DNA of 37,612 nt from an uncultured Scytonema sp. (GTDB lineage Bacteria > Cyanobacteriota > Cyanobacteriia > Cyanobacteriales > Nostocaceae): positions 1-37,612 of the forward strand of contig CALMVQ010000128.1 in assembly GCA_937873135.1 (NCBI GenBank), given 5' to 3'. The translations under genes and the position numbers were made by a program. Positions 9,399 through 17,241 of this stretch are shown here, one piece after another. The notes beneath the pieces were generated by a model that was not told where the DNA came from, did not search any database, and saw only the letters and a program-made list of their open reading frames with translations. Within the stretch, counting starts at the first letter, position 1. Every line of letters starts with the position of its first letter.

Positions 9399-10685
9399 TT
9401 AATTTCCAATTACCATAGCGTAGAGAATATCTTTAGTCGTTTCTAAGAACTCTTGAGTCTCATCATCGTAATAAGCTCCAATCCCACTACACTGAATACC
9501 CCAATAATTACTAAATAGATAAACTCTTTGTCCTAAAAAGCCAGCTATTAACATAGCGGTTTGATAATTGCTGTAGTCTGATACAAAAAATAAAGTTACA
9601 GCACTATCTCTGGCAAGGGCTTGGTTCACACACAAGTAACCTACTTTTTCGCTATTGTCACCTGCTTTAAGTAAATGCGTTTCTTTGTACAACCCTGGTA
9701 ACATTCCCTGTATTCGATTAACAACAGAGTAAATTTCTATTTTCTCAAAATTTTCTGTTGGGATCGCTTTCTCTACTTCATTCAAGATGTTATAATAAAC
9801 TTCTTGCGAAATAGACTGTTTCTGAAAACGCCTAATTGAGCGTCGGTTCCAGATAGATTGCAAGAGATTTTCTTTATCAAAGTTAAACTGAGGATACTGT
9901 ATTTGCTGGAAACAACTTTTTTGCAAAGCTGTTTCTTGATAGCCATCCTCAATAAACTTATCTTGTTCAAAATAATCAGTTCCGCAGACAAAAGGAACTT
10001 TCAGTCTTAAGCGTCTGACTTTCTTCTCTTGTAACTCTCCTGAAATTGCACAAGCAGTCACAAACTCCTTGTTCTCAAAGCCCAAATCTGCATTGAGAGC
10101 TAGTTTATCAAAATCAAAAATGAGTTGTATATCTCTGTCATGAACATAAGCTGAAGCGGCAATTGCACCTAGATGATGTCCACTATCTAAAAAACAGTAC
10201 CTCACACTTCTGGTTTTGTATTTCCAGCTAGACCTATAATAAACACAACTCACTAAAAAAATGAATCCTTTTATACTATTATCGGGGAAAATATAACTTT
10301 CTAAACCATCATCAATTAATTCGTAAATGAGTGTTAGACAATGATTCGCAACTTCTAAATGGTAGATCCCATCGATGAATCCCTGGATTCCGCGAATTTG
10401 TAAGTAAACTTCGGTAGGATAGAGAGCACCTGCTGATGGATTTACCCGAAGTTTATATACTTCATCTTGATAAGTTTTTTCAAAGGTAATGGCACTCGTT
10501 AACCAAATAAAAGAATGAACTGGGTTGTTGAGATCTAGTGTCAATCTTCTATAAAACTTCGGATAAAATTTAAACGAAGATGGTTGAGTAGATGCATCTA
10601 CATAATTCGGGTTGCTCATTACCGAGAAATAAGAATGCTTTGTCGCGTCGTGATAAGCTTTACCTGGTATCATGAATTGTGGCAT
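9399..10685 (-). CDS. SagB-type dehydrogenase with two nitroreductase-like domains
   Basis: A 428-aa protein of the SagB/ThcOx flavin-dependent family, whose members oxidise azolines to azoles in some RiPP pathways. Domain 1 (about residues 55-215) shows the family signature RVNPSAGALYPTEVYL and CFLDSGHHLGAIAASAY; domain 2 (about 278-428) begins NRRSIRRFQKQSIS, the FMN-phosphate-binding start of nitroreductases, and ends with GIQCSGIGAYYDDE. No YcaO/cyclodehydratase or obvious precursor peptide is next to it, so a RiPP role is not established. Its ATG lies inside the end of the ankyrin gene (26-bp overlap), implying translational coupling. Confidence 0.85.
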   Translation of the reverse strand: MPQFMIPGKAYHDATKHSYFSVMSNPNYVDASTQPSSFKFYPKFYRRLTLDLNNPVHSFIWLTSAITFEKTYQDEVYKLRVNPSAGALYPTEVYLQIRGIQGFIDGIYHLEVANHCLTLIYELIDDGLESYIFPDNSIKGFIFLVSCVYYRSSWKYKTRSVRYCFLDSGHHLGAIAASAYVHDRDIQLIFDFDKLALNADLGFENKEFVTACAISGELQEKKVRRLRLKVPFVCGTDYFEQDKFIEDGYQETALQKSCFQQIQYPQFNFDKENLLQSIWNRRSIRRFQKQSISQEVYYNILNEVEKAIPTENFEKIEIYSVVNRIQGMLPGLYKETHLLKAGDNSEKVGYLCVNQALARDSAVTLFFVSDYSNYQTAMLIAGFLGQRVYLFSNYWGIQCSGIGAYYDDETQEFLETTKDILYAMVIGN

Positions 10686-11112
10686 TTTTGAGTATTTTTA
10701 AAACTTCTACATTACTGGCAAAATTTAAGGCGTTAAAATCGTCTAAATTCTTCAACTTCAAGTTAGGATGATACTTCAGAAGCACCTTAACGACTTCTGC
10801 CTTTCCGGCTGAGGCTGCATACATTAAAACAGTCGCACCGTTATCATTTTGGTTATCTATGTCAATTTTGGCTGTGAGTAACAAATCAATCAAGTCGTAG
10901 TGATTGCCAAAACAAGCAAACCACAAAGCATTATTACCGTCATTGTTTCTCGCATTAATCTCGGCACCTACCTCAATTAGTTCTTTGACGACTGCGTACA
11001 CTCCTTCTCTTGTGGCTTTCATCAACGCTGTATCACCATTTTCACCCCGACTATTTAAATCTCGGTTGTCATAGCCTTTTGCTATCAACCATTGGTTTGT
11101 TTTTTCATTCAT
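10660..11112 (-). CDS. ankyrin-repeat protein
   Basis: A 150-aa soluble protein made almost wholly of ankyrin repeats: NGDTALMKATREGVYAVVKELIEVGAEIN, then NDGNNALWFACFGNHYDLIDLLL, NGATVLMYAASAGKAEVVKVLLK and a shorter DDFNALNFASNVEVLKIL. It is likely a protein-binding adaptor. It precedes and overlaps the SagB-type gene, so the two products are probably made in step and may form a complex; that is inference from gene order. Confidence 0.9.
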   Translation of the reverse strand: MNEKTNQWLIAKGYDNRDLNSRGENGDTALMKATREGVYAVVKELIEVGAEINARNNDGNNALWFACFGNHYDLIDLLLTAKIDIDNQNDNGATVLMYAASAGKAEVVKVLLKYHPNLKLKNLDDFNALNFASNVEVLKILKNATIHDTR

Positions 11113-11386
11113 GATTAGTACTGTCTAAAAATCAATATAATACTTCTGAATAAGGCTGATTTTTCGTAGCATTAGTAGCTTTTTTGAACAGAGTTTTCAA
11201 AGTATTTGAAATAGCTTAATTAAATTATAAATTAGGAATAGATAATTCTCGATTGAATCCAATACACTGTAGTTAATATCTTGCTATTCAGAGGAGCAAA
11301 GTGCTGTATTTAACCCACTGGAGAAGCACTAGACAGCAATCCTGCTAATTTGTGAAGTTTGAGCTACGTGAGCAATGCCAAATAGT

Positions 11387-11499
11387 ACTAGTACAACAAG
11401 GCAAAAGTAAAAAGTAAAAAGTAAAAAGTAAGAACACTTATTTTATAAGCTTTTTACCTATTTCAGATGGGTGGGTTATTTCCGCCGCTCTGTACTAGT
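11387..11499. mobile_element. MITE-like element, copy B
   Basis: A 113-bp element with ACTAGTACA/TGTACTAGT ends; the reverse complement matches copy A at 6122-6233 along its whole length with few differences. It includes four AAAAGTA units and TTTCAGATGGGTGGGTTATT. Flanks offer no clear long target-site duplication. Confidence 0.8.
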
Positions 11500-11861
11500 A
11501 AGTAGGTGGGCATGAAAAATTGTCGTTGAGGTAAGGCAGCTATGCTGAGGGCAGCTATGCTGAAGGGAAGAGAGTTTTAACCAAGTTTACGTTTTGTTAC
11601 ATACCTTGAAATTATAGTGCCTACCTACTTACATGACAGCTTGAGCAAGTAGCTGGTTATATGCTGTCCTTAAAATCACCCATAATAAAAGAACTCCTCC
11701 CCGCTCCTTGCTGTGCTTTGTCTCACCTCCTTGCAAGCGGGGAGGGGTTCAGACGGAATTCAGGTTAATTTACCGGACATAATATTATTAACTGCGAGTG
11801 ATCGCAACTCGCTACCAACTAATGAAGAAGAAAATGCATGGATACTAAGGGAGATCCAAAT

Positions 11862-11959
11862 AAAAAAATACCCAACCTTCAATAACTAGTTGGTGTACGA
11901 GTTGGTGCGTGGAGGTCGTCAAGCGCCCGGAGGGCTGGGACAAGGTTGGGTATTTTTTT
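11862..11959 (+). ncRNA. large stem-loop, candidate structured RNA or bidirectional terminator
   Basis: Perfect 18-bp arms AAAAAAATACCCAACCTT (11862-11879) and the complement (11942-11959) enclose 62 nt that include two GTTGGTG units and a GC-rich GCGCCCGGAGGGC stretch. Either strand ends in a T-tract, so it can terminate both ways. It lies upstream of two divergent genes rather than behind either, which is odd for a plain terminator and allows for a short RNA. The strand given is a guess. Confidence 0.4.
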
Positions 11960-12126
11960 TCTTGTAATTGCCTAAGTGTTCAATAATATAAAGTCATTCC
12001 CTAGATGTAAGAAAGGCTATTCCTATGGTAGAAGTTTGAACAAACTGTAGTAAGTACCTTTTTTACTAGAGCAGATTGCTGCTCTAGGTTACTTCAACCT
12101 ACACCAAACGTTTAGGTATCGTATCG

Positions 12127-12864
12127 ATGAATATGCTTTATCAAAAAAAGTTGATGAAAAAGTTTGTTGGCAGCTTTCTAGGAGTTGCTAGTGTAAGTGC
12201 TCTCATCGGTTTACCAGGAATGGCACAAGCGCACTTACAGCAAGGTTCATCCAACAATTTTAGTAAATCCATCATTGCTCAGAATACTCCAGGGACAACT
12301 CCCTCTGGAACGATGTCTACTCCTGGTACTACAGATACGACTCCCTCTGGAACGATGTCTACTCCTGGTACTACAGATACAACTCCCTCTGGAACGATGT
12401 CTACTCCCAGTACCACGAATTCTAATTCTTCGCTTAGCGCTTTAGACAAAGAATTCATGACTAAGGCAGCGCAAAGTGATACGACAGAGATCCAAACGAG
12501 TCAACTGGCACTCCAAAAGTCTAAAGATCAAACAGTCAAAGACTTTGCCCAGCAAATGATTCAGGCTCATACAAATTCTACCCAGGAACTAACGCAGATA
12601 GCGAGTACAAAAGGTTTCACGCTACCGAAAGGTGTCGGTTCGGAAAACAAACCCTTATTGACGAAACTTCAGCAGACAAATGGTAAAAGTTTTGACCGAG
12701 CATACATGCAAGGACAACTTCAAGCTCATACCAAAACACTGGCTGAGTACCAAAAATACATTAAACAAGGACAAGACCCGGATTTACAAGCTTTTGCTAA
12801 AAAAATCTCACCAATTGTAGCTGAACACAAACAGATGGCTCAGAAGACAATTGCAAAATTTTAA
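12127..12864 (+). CDS. exported DUF4142 protein with PSGTMSTPGTTD repeats
   Basis: A 245-aa protein. Residues 1-35 form a Sec signal peptide (basic MKK, hydrophobic core, AQA cleavage before His36). Residues about 58-98 are three tandem 14-residue Thr/Ser/Pro repeats of TPSGTMSTPGTTDT type, encoded by near-identical 42-bp DNA units. Residues 105-245 match DUF4142 (ferritin-like four-helix fold): ALDKEFMTKAAQSDTTEIQTS, VKDFAQQMIQAH and a C-terminal KISPIVAEHKQMAQ. DUF4142 proteins are periplasmic or outer-membrane associated, with no settled function. It stands alone with a leader hairpin at 12067-12086. Confidence 0.88.
   Translation: MNMLYQKKLMKKFVGSFLGVASVSALIGLPGMAQAHLQQGSSNNFSKSIIAQNTPGTTPSGTMSTPGTTDTTPSGTMSTPGTTDTTPSGTMSTPSTTNSNSSLSALDKEFMTKAAQSDTTEIQTSQLALQKSKDQTVKDFAQQMIQAHTNSTQELTQIASTKGFTLPKGVGSENKPLLTKLQQTNGKSFDRAYMQGQLQAHTKTLAEYQKYIKQGQDPDLQAFAKKISPIVAEHKQMAQKTIAKF
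12298..12420 (+). repeat. three 42-bp tandem repeats within the DUF4142 gene
   Basis: Units begin at about 12298, 12340 and 12382, the first two almost identical and the third drifted at its end. The unit length is a multiple of three, so copy number can change without breaking the frame; likely a linker that varies between strains. Confidence 0.85.
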
Positions 12865-13822
12865 CTTTAGCATTAGCAATTAGCGAGGGGAGTTGTTAGC
12901 TACAAGTAAATATCGATACACGATACACCTTTAAACAGTGCTGAGTAACGACTCCTGAGTCTAAAAAAAACTTAAGAAAGAAACATTGCAAATTTCTACT
13001 CATGCCCTCTGTTACTCAAGACTCAATACCGTTCGGAATCGCGAATTTATTTGTTCAGGCAGGTAGTTTAAGAATAGGGGGGGTTGAAAAGCTTTTCATC
13101 AACTCTTTACCTCAAGAGCCTCAAGAATACAGACGTACCGTATTGACTCAGAACTCAGGACTTAAGATTCAGCACTGTTTATGGGGTAGGGTTCTTTCTT
13201 TTATTATGGGTTATTTTACAGACATGATATGAACACTATAGCAATCCTATTTGAGTTACATACTTTGGCTGTTCAGATCCCCGACAACTTTTACGAAGTC
13301 GGGGATCTTGGCGTTTACGAATCCTCAACGGATTGCTATAATTAACCAGACTTGATATAATTTATGCTCAGTATATTTACGAAAACAGAAAAATTATAGT
13401 TATGTACTTTTTGTAAACAGAATAATCTGCTCATAGGGCTGATGCTGTATTAATCGTCAATGCGGACATAAATTACGCGAGCGATTTCTCGATCAAGTGT
13501 CAAGCGCTTTTGCCCTAAAGCTTGTTACATTGTAGAAAAGAACTTAGGTTTAAGACTCAGAATAGATAGATAGATAAGGACTGGGTTTGTACAGGAAAAT
13601 GGAAGAAGGAAGAAGGCACTCTTCAAATCAATCCTCTTCCTCTGGAGTAGCGATCGCCTTTCGGGGCAAAGCATTGCTGATCGCCAAAATTGGATTTGAG
13701 CCGACGAAGACTTTATACCAATTTCCTAAAACTTTGCTACACATCAAATATCCTGTAAGAGCGCTGCTTTCCTGAGCGCCCTTACGCACTATACCTGTTG
13801 CCTCTTGAGTTGAGAATTGGGA
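12865..13822. other. intergenic region between DUF4142 and fdxH
   Basis: Two short plus-strand open frames (13002-13232 and 13587-13775) have no recognisable similarity and weak codon structure; I do not call them. A stem-loop with 11-bp arms, AGATCCCCGAC (13275-13285) and GTCGGGGATCT (13298-13308), belongs to a family found again at 29489 and 33701. A GATA run (13563-13575) is low complexity. Confidence 0.55.
13275..13308. repeat. CCCCGAC palindrome
   Basis: Perfect 11-bp arms AGATCCCCGAC/GTCGGGGATCT with a 12-nt loop. Related hairpins occur at 29489-29523 and 33701-33738, all in non-coding DNA; a REP-like dispersed family. Confidence 0.7.
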
Positions 13823-14122
13823 TTAAACGAGATACGGTTCTTGATGGGTACGGATCGTGCAATTAGAACGCGGGTATGTCACGCAAAGTAGAGCAAATCC
13901 TTTCTCAACTTGCTCGTCATCTAAGAACGTTTGATCTGATTGATCTATTTCACCTTCAACAATCTTGCCAACACAACTAGAACAAGCACCTGCGTGACAA
14001 GAGAAGGGTAACTCTATCCCGTGTTCTTCTGCTGCATCTAGAATAGTTGTCTCTTCATCTACCTCAATTGTGGTATCGATATTTTCCTTTTTGCTGATCA
14101 ATCTAACTTGGTAGCTAGCCAT
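13823..14122 (-). CDS. fdxH: heterocyst-type [2Fe-2S] ferredoxin FdxH
   Basis: A 99-aa plant-type ferredoxin that passes electrons to nitrogenase reductase in heterocysts. Cluster ligands lie in the C-x4-C-x2-C pattern of [15 protein letters not shown] plus the distal [13 protein letters not shown]. The length and the C-terminal [10 protein letters not shown] match FdxH rather than the photosynthetic PetF. The start giving MASYQV is preferred to an ATG 15 nt upstream, which overlaps the GGAGAATGAG ribosome-binding region. It is the last gene of the hesA-hesB-fdxH run, the arrangement known from Anabaena and Nostoc. Confidence 0.95.
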   Translation of the reverse strand: MASYQVRLISKKENIDTTIEVDEETTILDAAEEHGIELPFSCHAGACSSCVGKIVEGEIDQSDQTFLDDEQVEKGFALLCVTYPRSNCTIRTHQEPYLV

Positions 14123-14186
14123 TTTCTCATTCTCCAACAGATGTAGACAAATAGGTTTGATACTGGGAAATTTTCAGGAGTACAGT

Positions 14187-14558
14187 TTATGTGCAAGGTA
14201 CGCCTTTAGGTGTACAATCACCTGCTTTGAATGACTTTCCACAATTGCAGTTATCGGTGGCGTTGGGGTTTGTAAACTTAAACCCGCTTTCCATCACTCC
14301 GTCCACAAAATCGATGACAATCCCTTCAAGTAACGGCGCACTTTTAGCATCGACATAAATCAGTACCTGATTTTGCTCGATCACCAAATCGTTTTGTTGC
14401 GCTTTGCTGGCGATCTCCATGCCATATTCATAGCCACTACAACCACCATCTTTAACGGAGATGCGAATACCTTTAATTGACTTATTAGTATTGGTAGCTG
14501 AACCCTGCAGAAATGTTCGCAAGCGCATTTCTGCTTTTTCTGTTAAAGTAACAGTCAT
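14187..14558 (-). CDS. hesB: HesB/IscA-type iron-sulfur assembly protein
   Basis: A 123-aa A-type FeS carrier. The conserved Cys residues are in DGGCSGYEYGM and DNCNCGKSF, the usual one-plus-two pattern; the start MTVTLTEKAEMRLRTFL is typical, and the second of two adjacent ATGs is used. It probably delivers FeS clusters to nitrogenase components. It follows hesA by 120 bp and precedes fdxH by 64 bp on the same strand. The tail CTPKGVPCT is longer than in housekeeping IscA, as in nif-linked HesB. Confidence 0.92.
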   Translation of the reverse strand: MTVTLTEKAEMRLRTFLQGSATNTNKSIKGIRISVKDGGCSGYEYGMEIASKAQQNDLVIEQNQVLIYVDAKSAPLLEGIVIDFVDGVMESGFKFTNPNATDNCNCGKSFKAGDCTPKGVPCT

Positions 14559-14678
14559 CAAACCTCCTCGGCGTTTATTGATAGTTAATAGTTGCTAGTT
14601 GTTAAATGCTAATAAATACTGCTAAACAACCATTAACTATTAACAACTAACCATTAACCGTAAACTGAATTGCGACAA

Positions 14679-15476
14679 CTATTTCTTGCAATTACTGGTT
14701 GTTTCTAATGATGATTGCAAGTATCTCCAAGGCGCACTGTTGCCGCAGACTGGGCAAGAGCGATCGCGGTAAGAACGACGCTTGGCAAATTCCATTCTGG
14801 TTAAGTCAATTGTCAGCAGTTGCGACAACAGGGGTTGACTCAACCCAGTAATTAACTTGATTGCCTCCAAAGCAGTCAGACAAGCTAGTGTCCCCGAAAC
14901 AGCACCCAAAACTGCAAAGCCACGCCGATCCCAGTCAGGCTTTTCCGGAAACAGACAAGATAAACATGGAGTCACACCTGGAATAATCGTAGTTAGGTAA
15001 GCCTCCATCCCATCCATTGCTGCTTCCACCATCGGCTTGCGCCAACGGACACAAGCTTCATTTAACAAATCGCGTTCCGTGAAATTGTGGGCACAGTCAA
15101 GAGTCATATCAACCGATTGCACCAAAGAGTCCACATTCTCTGAGGTAACATAATCGTGAACTGCTTCCACCTCGATGTCAGGATTGATGGCTGCCAAAGC
15201 TTCTTGTGCTTTGAATACCCTTGGCTTGCCTACCCAATCATCAGTCATCAAAATCTGACGATTCATGTCATCAAGCCGCAAGTCACCACCTCGAACTAGG
15301 ATCAGCCGCCCAACGCCTGCTACAGCAAGGTAAAGCGCTGCTGTACCGCCTAATCCTCCTACACCTGTCACCAGAACTGTTGCTGACTTCAGGCGATTCT
15401 GTGCTGCCTCGCCAAAATTAGGGAGCATTATTTGGCGACGGTAACGTTCTAACTCGGTAGGCGTTAGGTTTACCAC
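14679..15476 (-). CDS. hesA: HesA, ThiF/MoeB-type adenylyltransferase
   Basis: A 265-aa E1-like enzyme. The N-terminal ERYRRQIMLPNFG helix and the nucleotide loop GVGGLGGTAALYLAVAGVG (around residues 37-55) with RQIL are characteristic of ThiF/MoeB; two Cys pairs (PCLSCLF and CPVCG) should bind zinc. Genetically linked to nitrogen fixation in heterocystous cyanobacteria and proposed to act in nitrogenase metal-cofactor maturation; its exact substrate is not known. It starts 10 nt after nifW ends, so it is in the nif operon. Confidence 0.92.
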   Translation of the reverse strand: MVNLTPTELERYRRQIMLPNFGEAAQNRLKSATVLVTGVGGLGGTAALYLAVAGVGRLILVRGGDLRLDDMNRQILMTDDWVGKPRVFKAQEALAAINPDIEVEAVHDYVTSENVDSLVQSVDMTLDCAHNFTERDLLNEACVRWRKPMVEAAMDGMEAYLTTIIPGVTPCLSCLFPEKPDWDRRGFAVLGAVSGTLACLTALEAIKLITGLSQPLLSQLLTIDLTRMEFAKRRSYRDRSCPVCGNSAPWRYLQSSLETTSNCKK

Positions 15477-15486
15477 TTTATACCTC

Positions 15487-15804
15487 TTAATCAGAAGTGA
15501 TTTCTGTCAGCGTGACTACATTTTTAGGCTTCTCATTAAACACCTTAAACAACTTTTGTTCTTGAGGTGTTGAATCGAGAAATACCTGATAAGCTTTTTG
15601 CAAAGCCTCACAATATTTACTTAACTTATCCGAGGTACTAATATCAGTATAATTCTCATCAATTTCTTGCATAAATTGAGAAAACTTCCGCAGAATATGT
15701 AAGCGATTTACATTGACTACCTTTTGGTCATAAGGCAGTTGAAAGAACTCAAAATAATCTTCTGCATCTACGATTTGTTTGAATTTATCTAAATCACTAC
15801 TCAT
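15487..15804 (-). CDS. nifW: nitrogenase stabilising/protective protein NifW
   Basis: A 105-aa protein with the NifW signature DAEDYFEFFQLPYDQKVVNVNRLHILRKFSQ at the N-terminus and FLDSTPQEQKLFKVF near the end. NifW associates with MoFe protein and helps maintain or mature it under oxygen stress. Its start overlaps the end of the upstream DUF683 gene by 4 nt (ATGA), indicating coupled translation. Confidence 0.93.
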   Translation of the reverse strand: MSSDLDKFKQIVDAEDYFEFFQLPYDQKVVNVNRLHILRKFSQFMQEIDENYTDISTSDKLSKYCEALQKAYQVFLDSTPQEQKLFKVFNEKPKNVVTLTEITSD

Positions 15805-16022
15805 TTTTCCGGCTCCAGTTTTTTCAGTTGTTGCTTAAGTTCTTCTAATTGACAATAGACTTCGTAAGTCCGAGCAGCAACATCCATAAGCTGTTGATAA
15901 TCTGTTGGCAAACCCTCTGCTAGATCATGCAGATCCATTTTCATTTGCCCTGCTTTGCTATTAAGTCGTTTTATCTGAGTTTTTAACTCTTCAGCAGTAA
16001 TTGTTTCTCCAGCTTGCACCAT
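15801..16022 (-). CDS. CCE_0567-family (DUF683) nif-associated protein
   Basis: A 73-aa helical hairpin protein (AEELKTQIKRLNSKAGQMKMDLHDLAEGLP then MDVAARTYEVYCQLEELKQQLKKL), matching the small metal-binding DUF683/CCE_0567 family always found near nifX-nifW. Role unsettled. The ATG giving MVQAGETI is chosen because GAGG precedes it by 5 nt; a GTG two codons upstream is less likely. Confidence 0.88.
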   Translation of the reverse strand: MVQAGETITAEELKTQIKRLNSKAGQMKMDLHDLAEGLPTDYQQLMDVAARTYEVYCQLEELKQQLKKLEPEK

Positions 16023-16090
16023 AGACACCTCTATTCAAAGTTAGGAGTTAGAAGTGAAGAGTTAAGAGTTAAAAATTATTCCTAACTCCT

Positions 16091-16154
16091 GTAAGGGCGG
16101 GTTTCACAAAAACGAGCTTTTGCTCAGATGTCTGTAGATTAAACCCGCCCCTCC
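16091..16154. repeat. GGGCGGGTTT-family hairpin, imperfect
   Basis: Arms GTAAGGGCGGGTTT (16091-16104) and AAACCCGCCCCTCC (16141-16154) enclose a 36-nt centre, between the DUF269 and DUF683 genes. It divides the minus-strand nif run into two groups and may set transcript levels. Confidence 0.7.
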
Positions 16155-16161
16155 TCATGAT

Positions 16162-16635
16162 TCAAAGCTTTCCTACTTCTGGAAAGCGTTGCGCTAAATC
16201 AATCCCTTTTTGTACTAAAGTTTCTCCCTCAGATGCTAATTTTTCCAAGGATTCAAAACCGAAGCGTTGAGCATCCCTTAAAGTTTTACAAACTAGCAAA
16301 AGACGACCAGAAAATACAAGTACCCAGCCGAACCCTTCATGGTTCAAATCAACCACAACCTGGGAAAGTAAACCTGTTTCCTGTTCAACCCGCGCAGCAA
16401 CAGCGCGATAAAATCCCATAATTCGTCCGAGAGTAACCGGATCGACTTCATTCTCAATAGAGATTTCGCGTTTCTTTTGTTTAGTAATAACAAAAGGTTT
16501 AAGAATCAAATCATTTGCCCAATTTCGATACACTCCATAAGTATCTAAACCCCGGATTTGTTGTACCAAGGTTTGGATAAATGGCGAGGTTAAGACATCA
16601 GTTGCGGTTGCTCCATTTACACTATTCTCTATCAT
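16162..16635 (-). CDS. NifX-associated nitrogen-fixation protein (DUF269)
   Basis: A 157-aa protein with the family's features: SPFIQTLVQQIRGLDTYGVYRNW near the start, VDPVTLGRIMGFYRAVAARVEQETG in the middle and a C-terminal GETLVQKGIDLAQRFPEV. The family always travels with nifX and is thought to act in FeMo-cofactor synthesis or delivery; mechanism unknown. It overlaps nifX by 4 nt (ATGA). Confidence 0.92.
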   Translation of the reverse strand: MIENSVNGATATDVLTSPFIQTLVQQIRGLDTYGVYRNWANDLILKPFVITKQKKREISIENEVDPVTLGRIMGFYRAVAARVEQETGLLSQVVVDLNHEGFGWVLVFSGRLLLVCKTLRDAQRFGFESLEKLASEGETLVQKGIDLAQRFPEVGKL

Positions 16636-17045
16636 ACAGTTGCTTCCTCTTCCAATTCTTCTTCAAAGCTGTGAGATTTTTGCTGTAAAGCTTTACGCAG
16701 CCAAGGTGGAGGATTTCCCTTTAGCGTTTTCACTAACTTCTGTAAAATGTCAGTAATTTTTTCTTCTTCGGAACGCGCTTTGATTGGTGTCACACCCTTC
16801 TTGATCAACCGGGCAGCAGCGCTACCACCGATCGCCAAAACATAAACAATCGTGCAGTCCCCAAGAGCCTCAAGTTTGGCTGCAAGTTTACTCTCATTTC
16901 CATCTTGTTTAAGGTCTTCGTCGAAGGAGAGAGTTTCTACCAACTCAGATCCATCCTCAGAGACTTCATAAACATCAATTTTTTCCGCCGCACCAAAATG
17001 TTCATTAATATGAACTCTGTCCGTTGTTGTAAAAGCAATTTTCAT
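16632..17045 (-). CDS. nifX: NifX, FeMo-cofactor precursor carrier
   Basis: A 137-aa member of the NifX/NafY dinitrogenase iron-molybdenum cofactor family: MKIAFTTTDRVHINEHFGAAEKIDVYEV at the start and IVYVLAIGGSAAARLIKKGVTPIK in the core. Known NifX proteins hold NifB-co and VK-cluster on the way to NifEN. It stands 196 bp after nifN and is translationally coupled to the DUF269 gene. Confidence 0.94.
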   Translation of the reverse strand: MKIAFTTTDRVHINEHFGAAEKIDVYEVSEDGSELVETLSFDEDLKQDGNESKLAAKLEALGDCTIVYVLAIGGSAAARLIKKGVTPIKARSEEEKITDILQKLVKTLKGNPPPWLRKALQQKSHSFEEELEEEATV

Positions 17046-17241
17046 CCCGATATTCCTTTTCTTTGGTTAGGAGTGAGGATTTATGAGTGAAGAGCAAGAA
17101 GAAACAAATGATAAATTAGAAGTGGGAGTCCTAAATAGGCATTGACTCCGCACCTCCTGTCCCCTTGGGTTTCACTCTTATTTCTTATTTGCTAAGATGT
17201 TTGTAAATAAAACTCAAGGGGATATTAACTTATCACTTTCT

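Larger units (their letters stand above)
11113..12126. other. gene-free kilobase with repeats and stem-loops
   Basis: No coding sequence supported. It contains MITE copy B (11387-11499), a GC-rich repeat at 11698-11750 related to 6440-6510, the large stem-loop at 11862-11959, and a perfect 8-bp hairpin TAGAGCAG-ATTG-CTGCTCTA at 12067-12086 in the probable leader of the DUF4142 gene. Confidence 0.6.

Noticed and set aside
9399-10685. RiPP (thiazole/oxazole peptide) cluster
   Set aside because: A SagB-type enzyme alone is not enough; no YcaO, leader-binding protein or precursor peptide is visible.
13002-13232. Plus-strand 76-codon open frame
   Set aside because: No family resemblance, no ribosome-binding site, and it ends in repeat-like DNA; probably chance.
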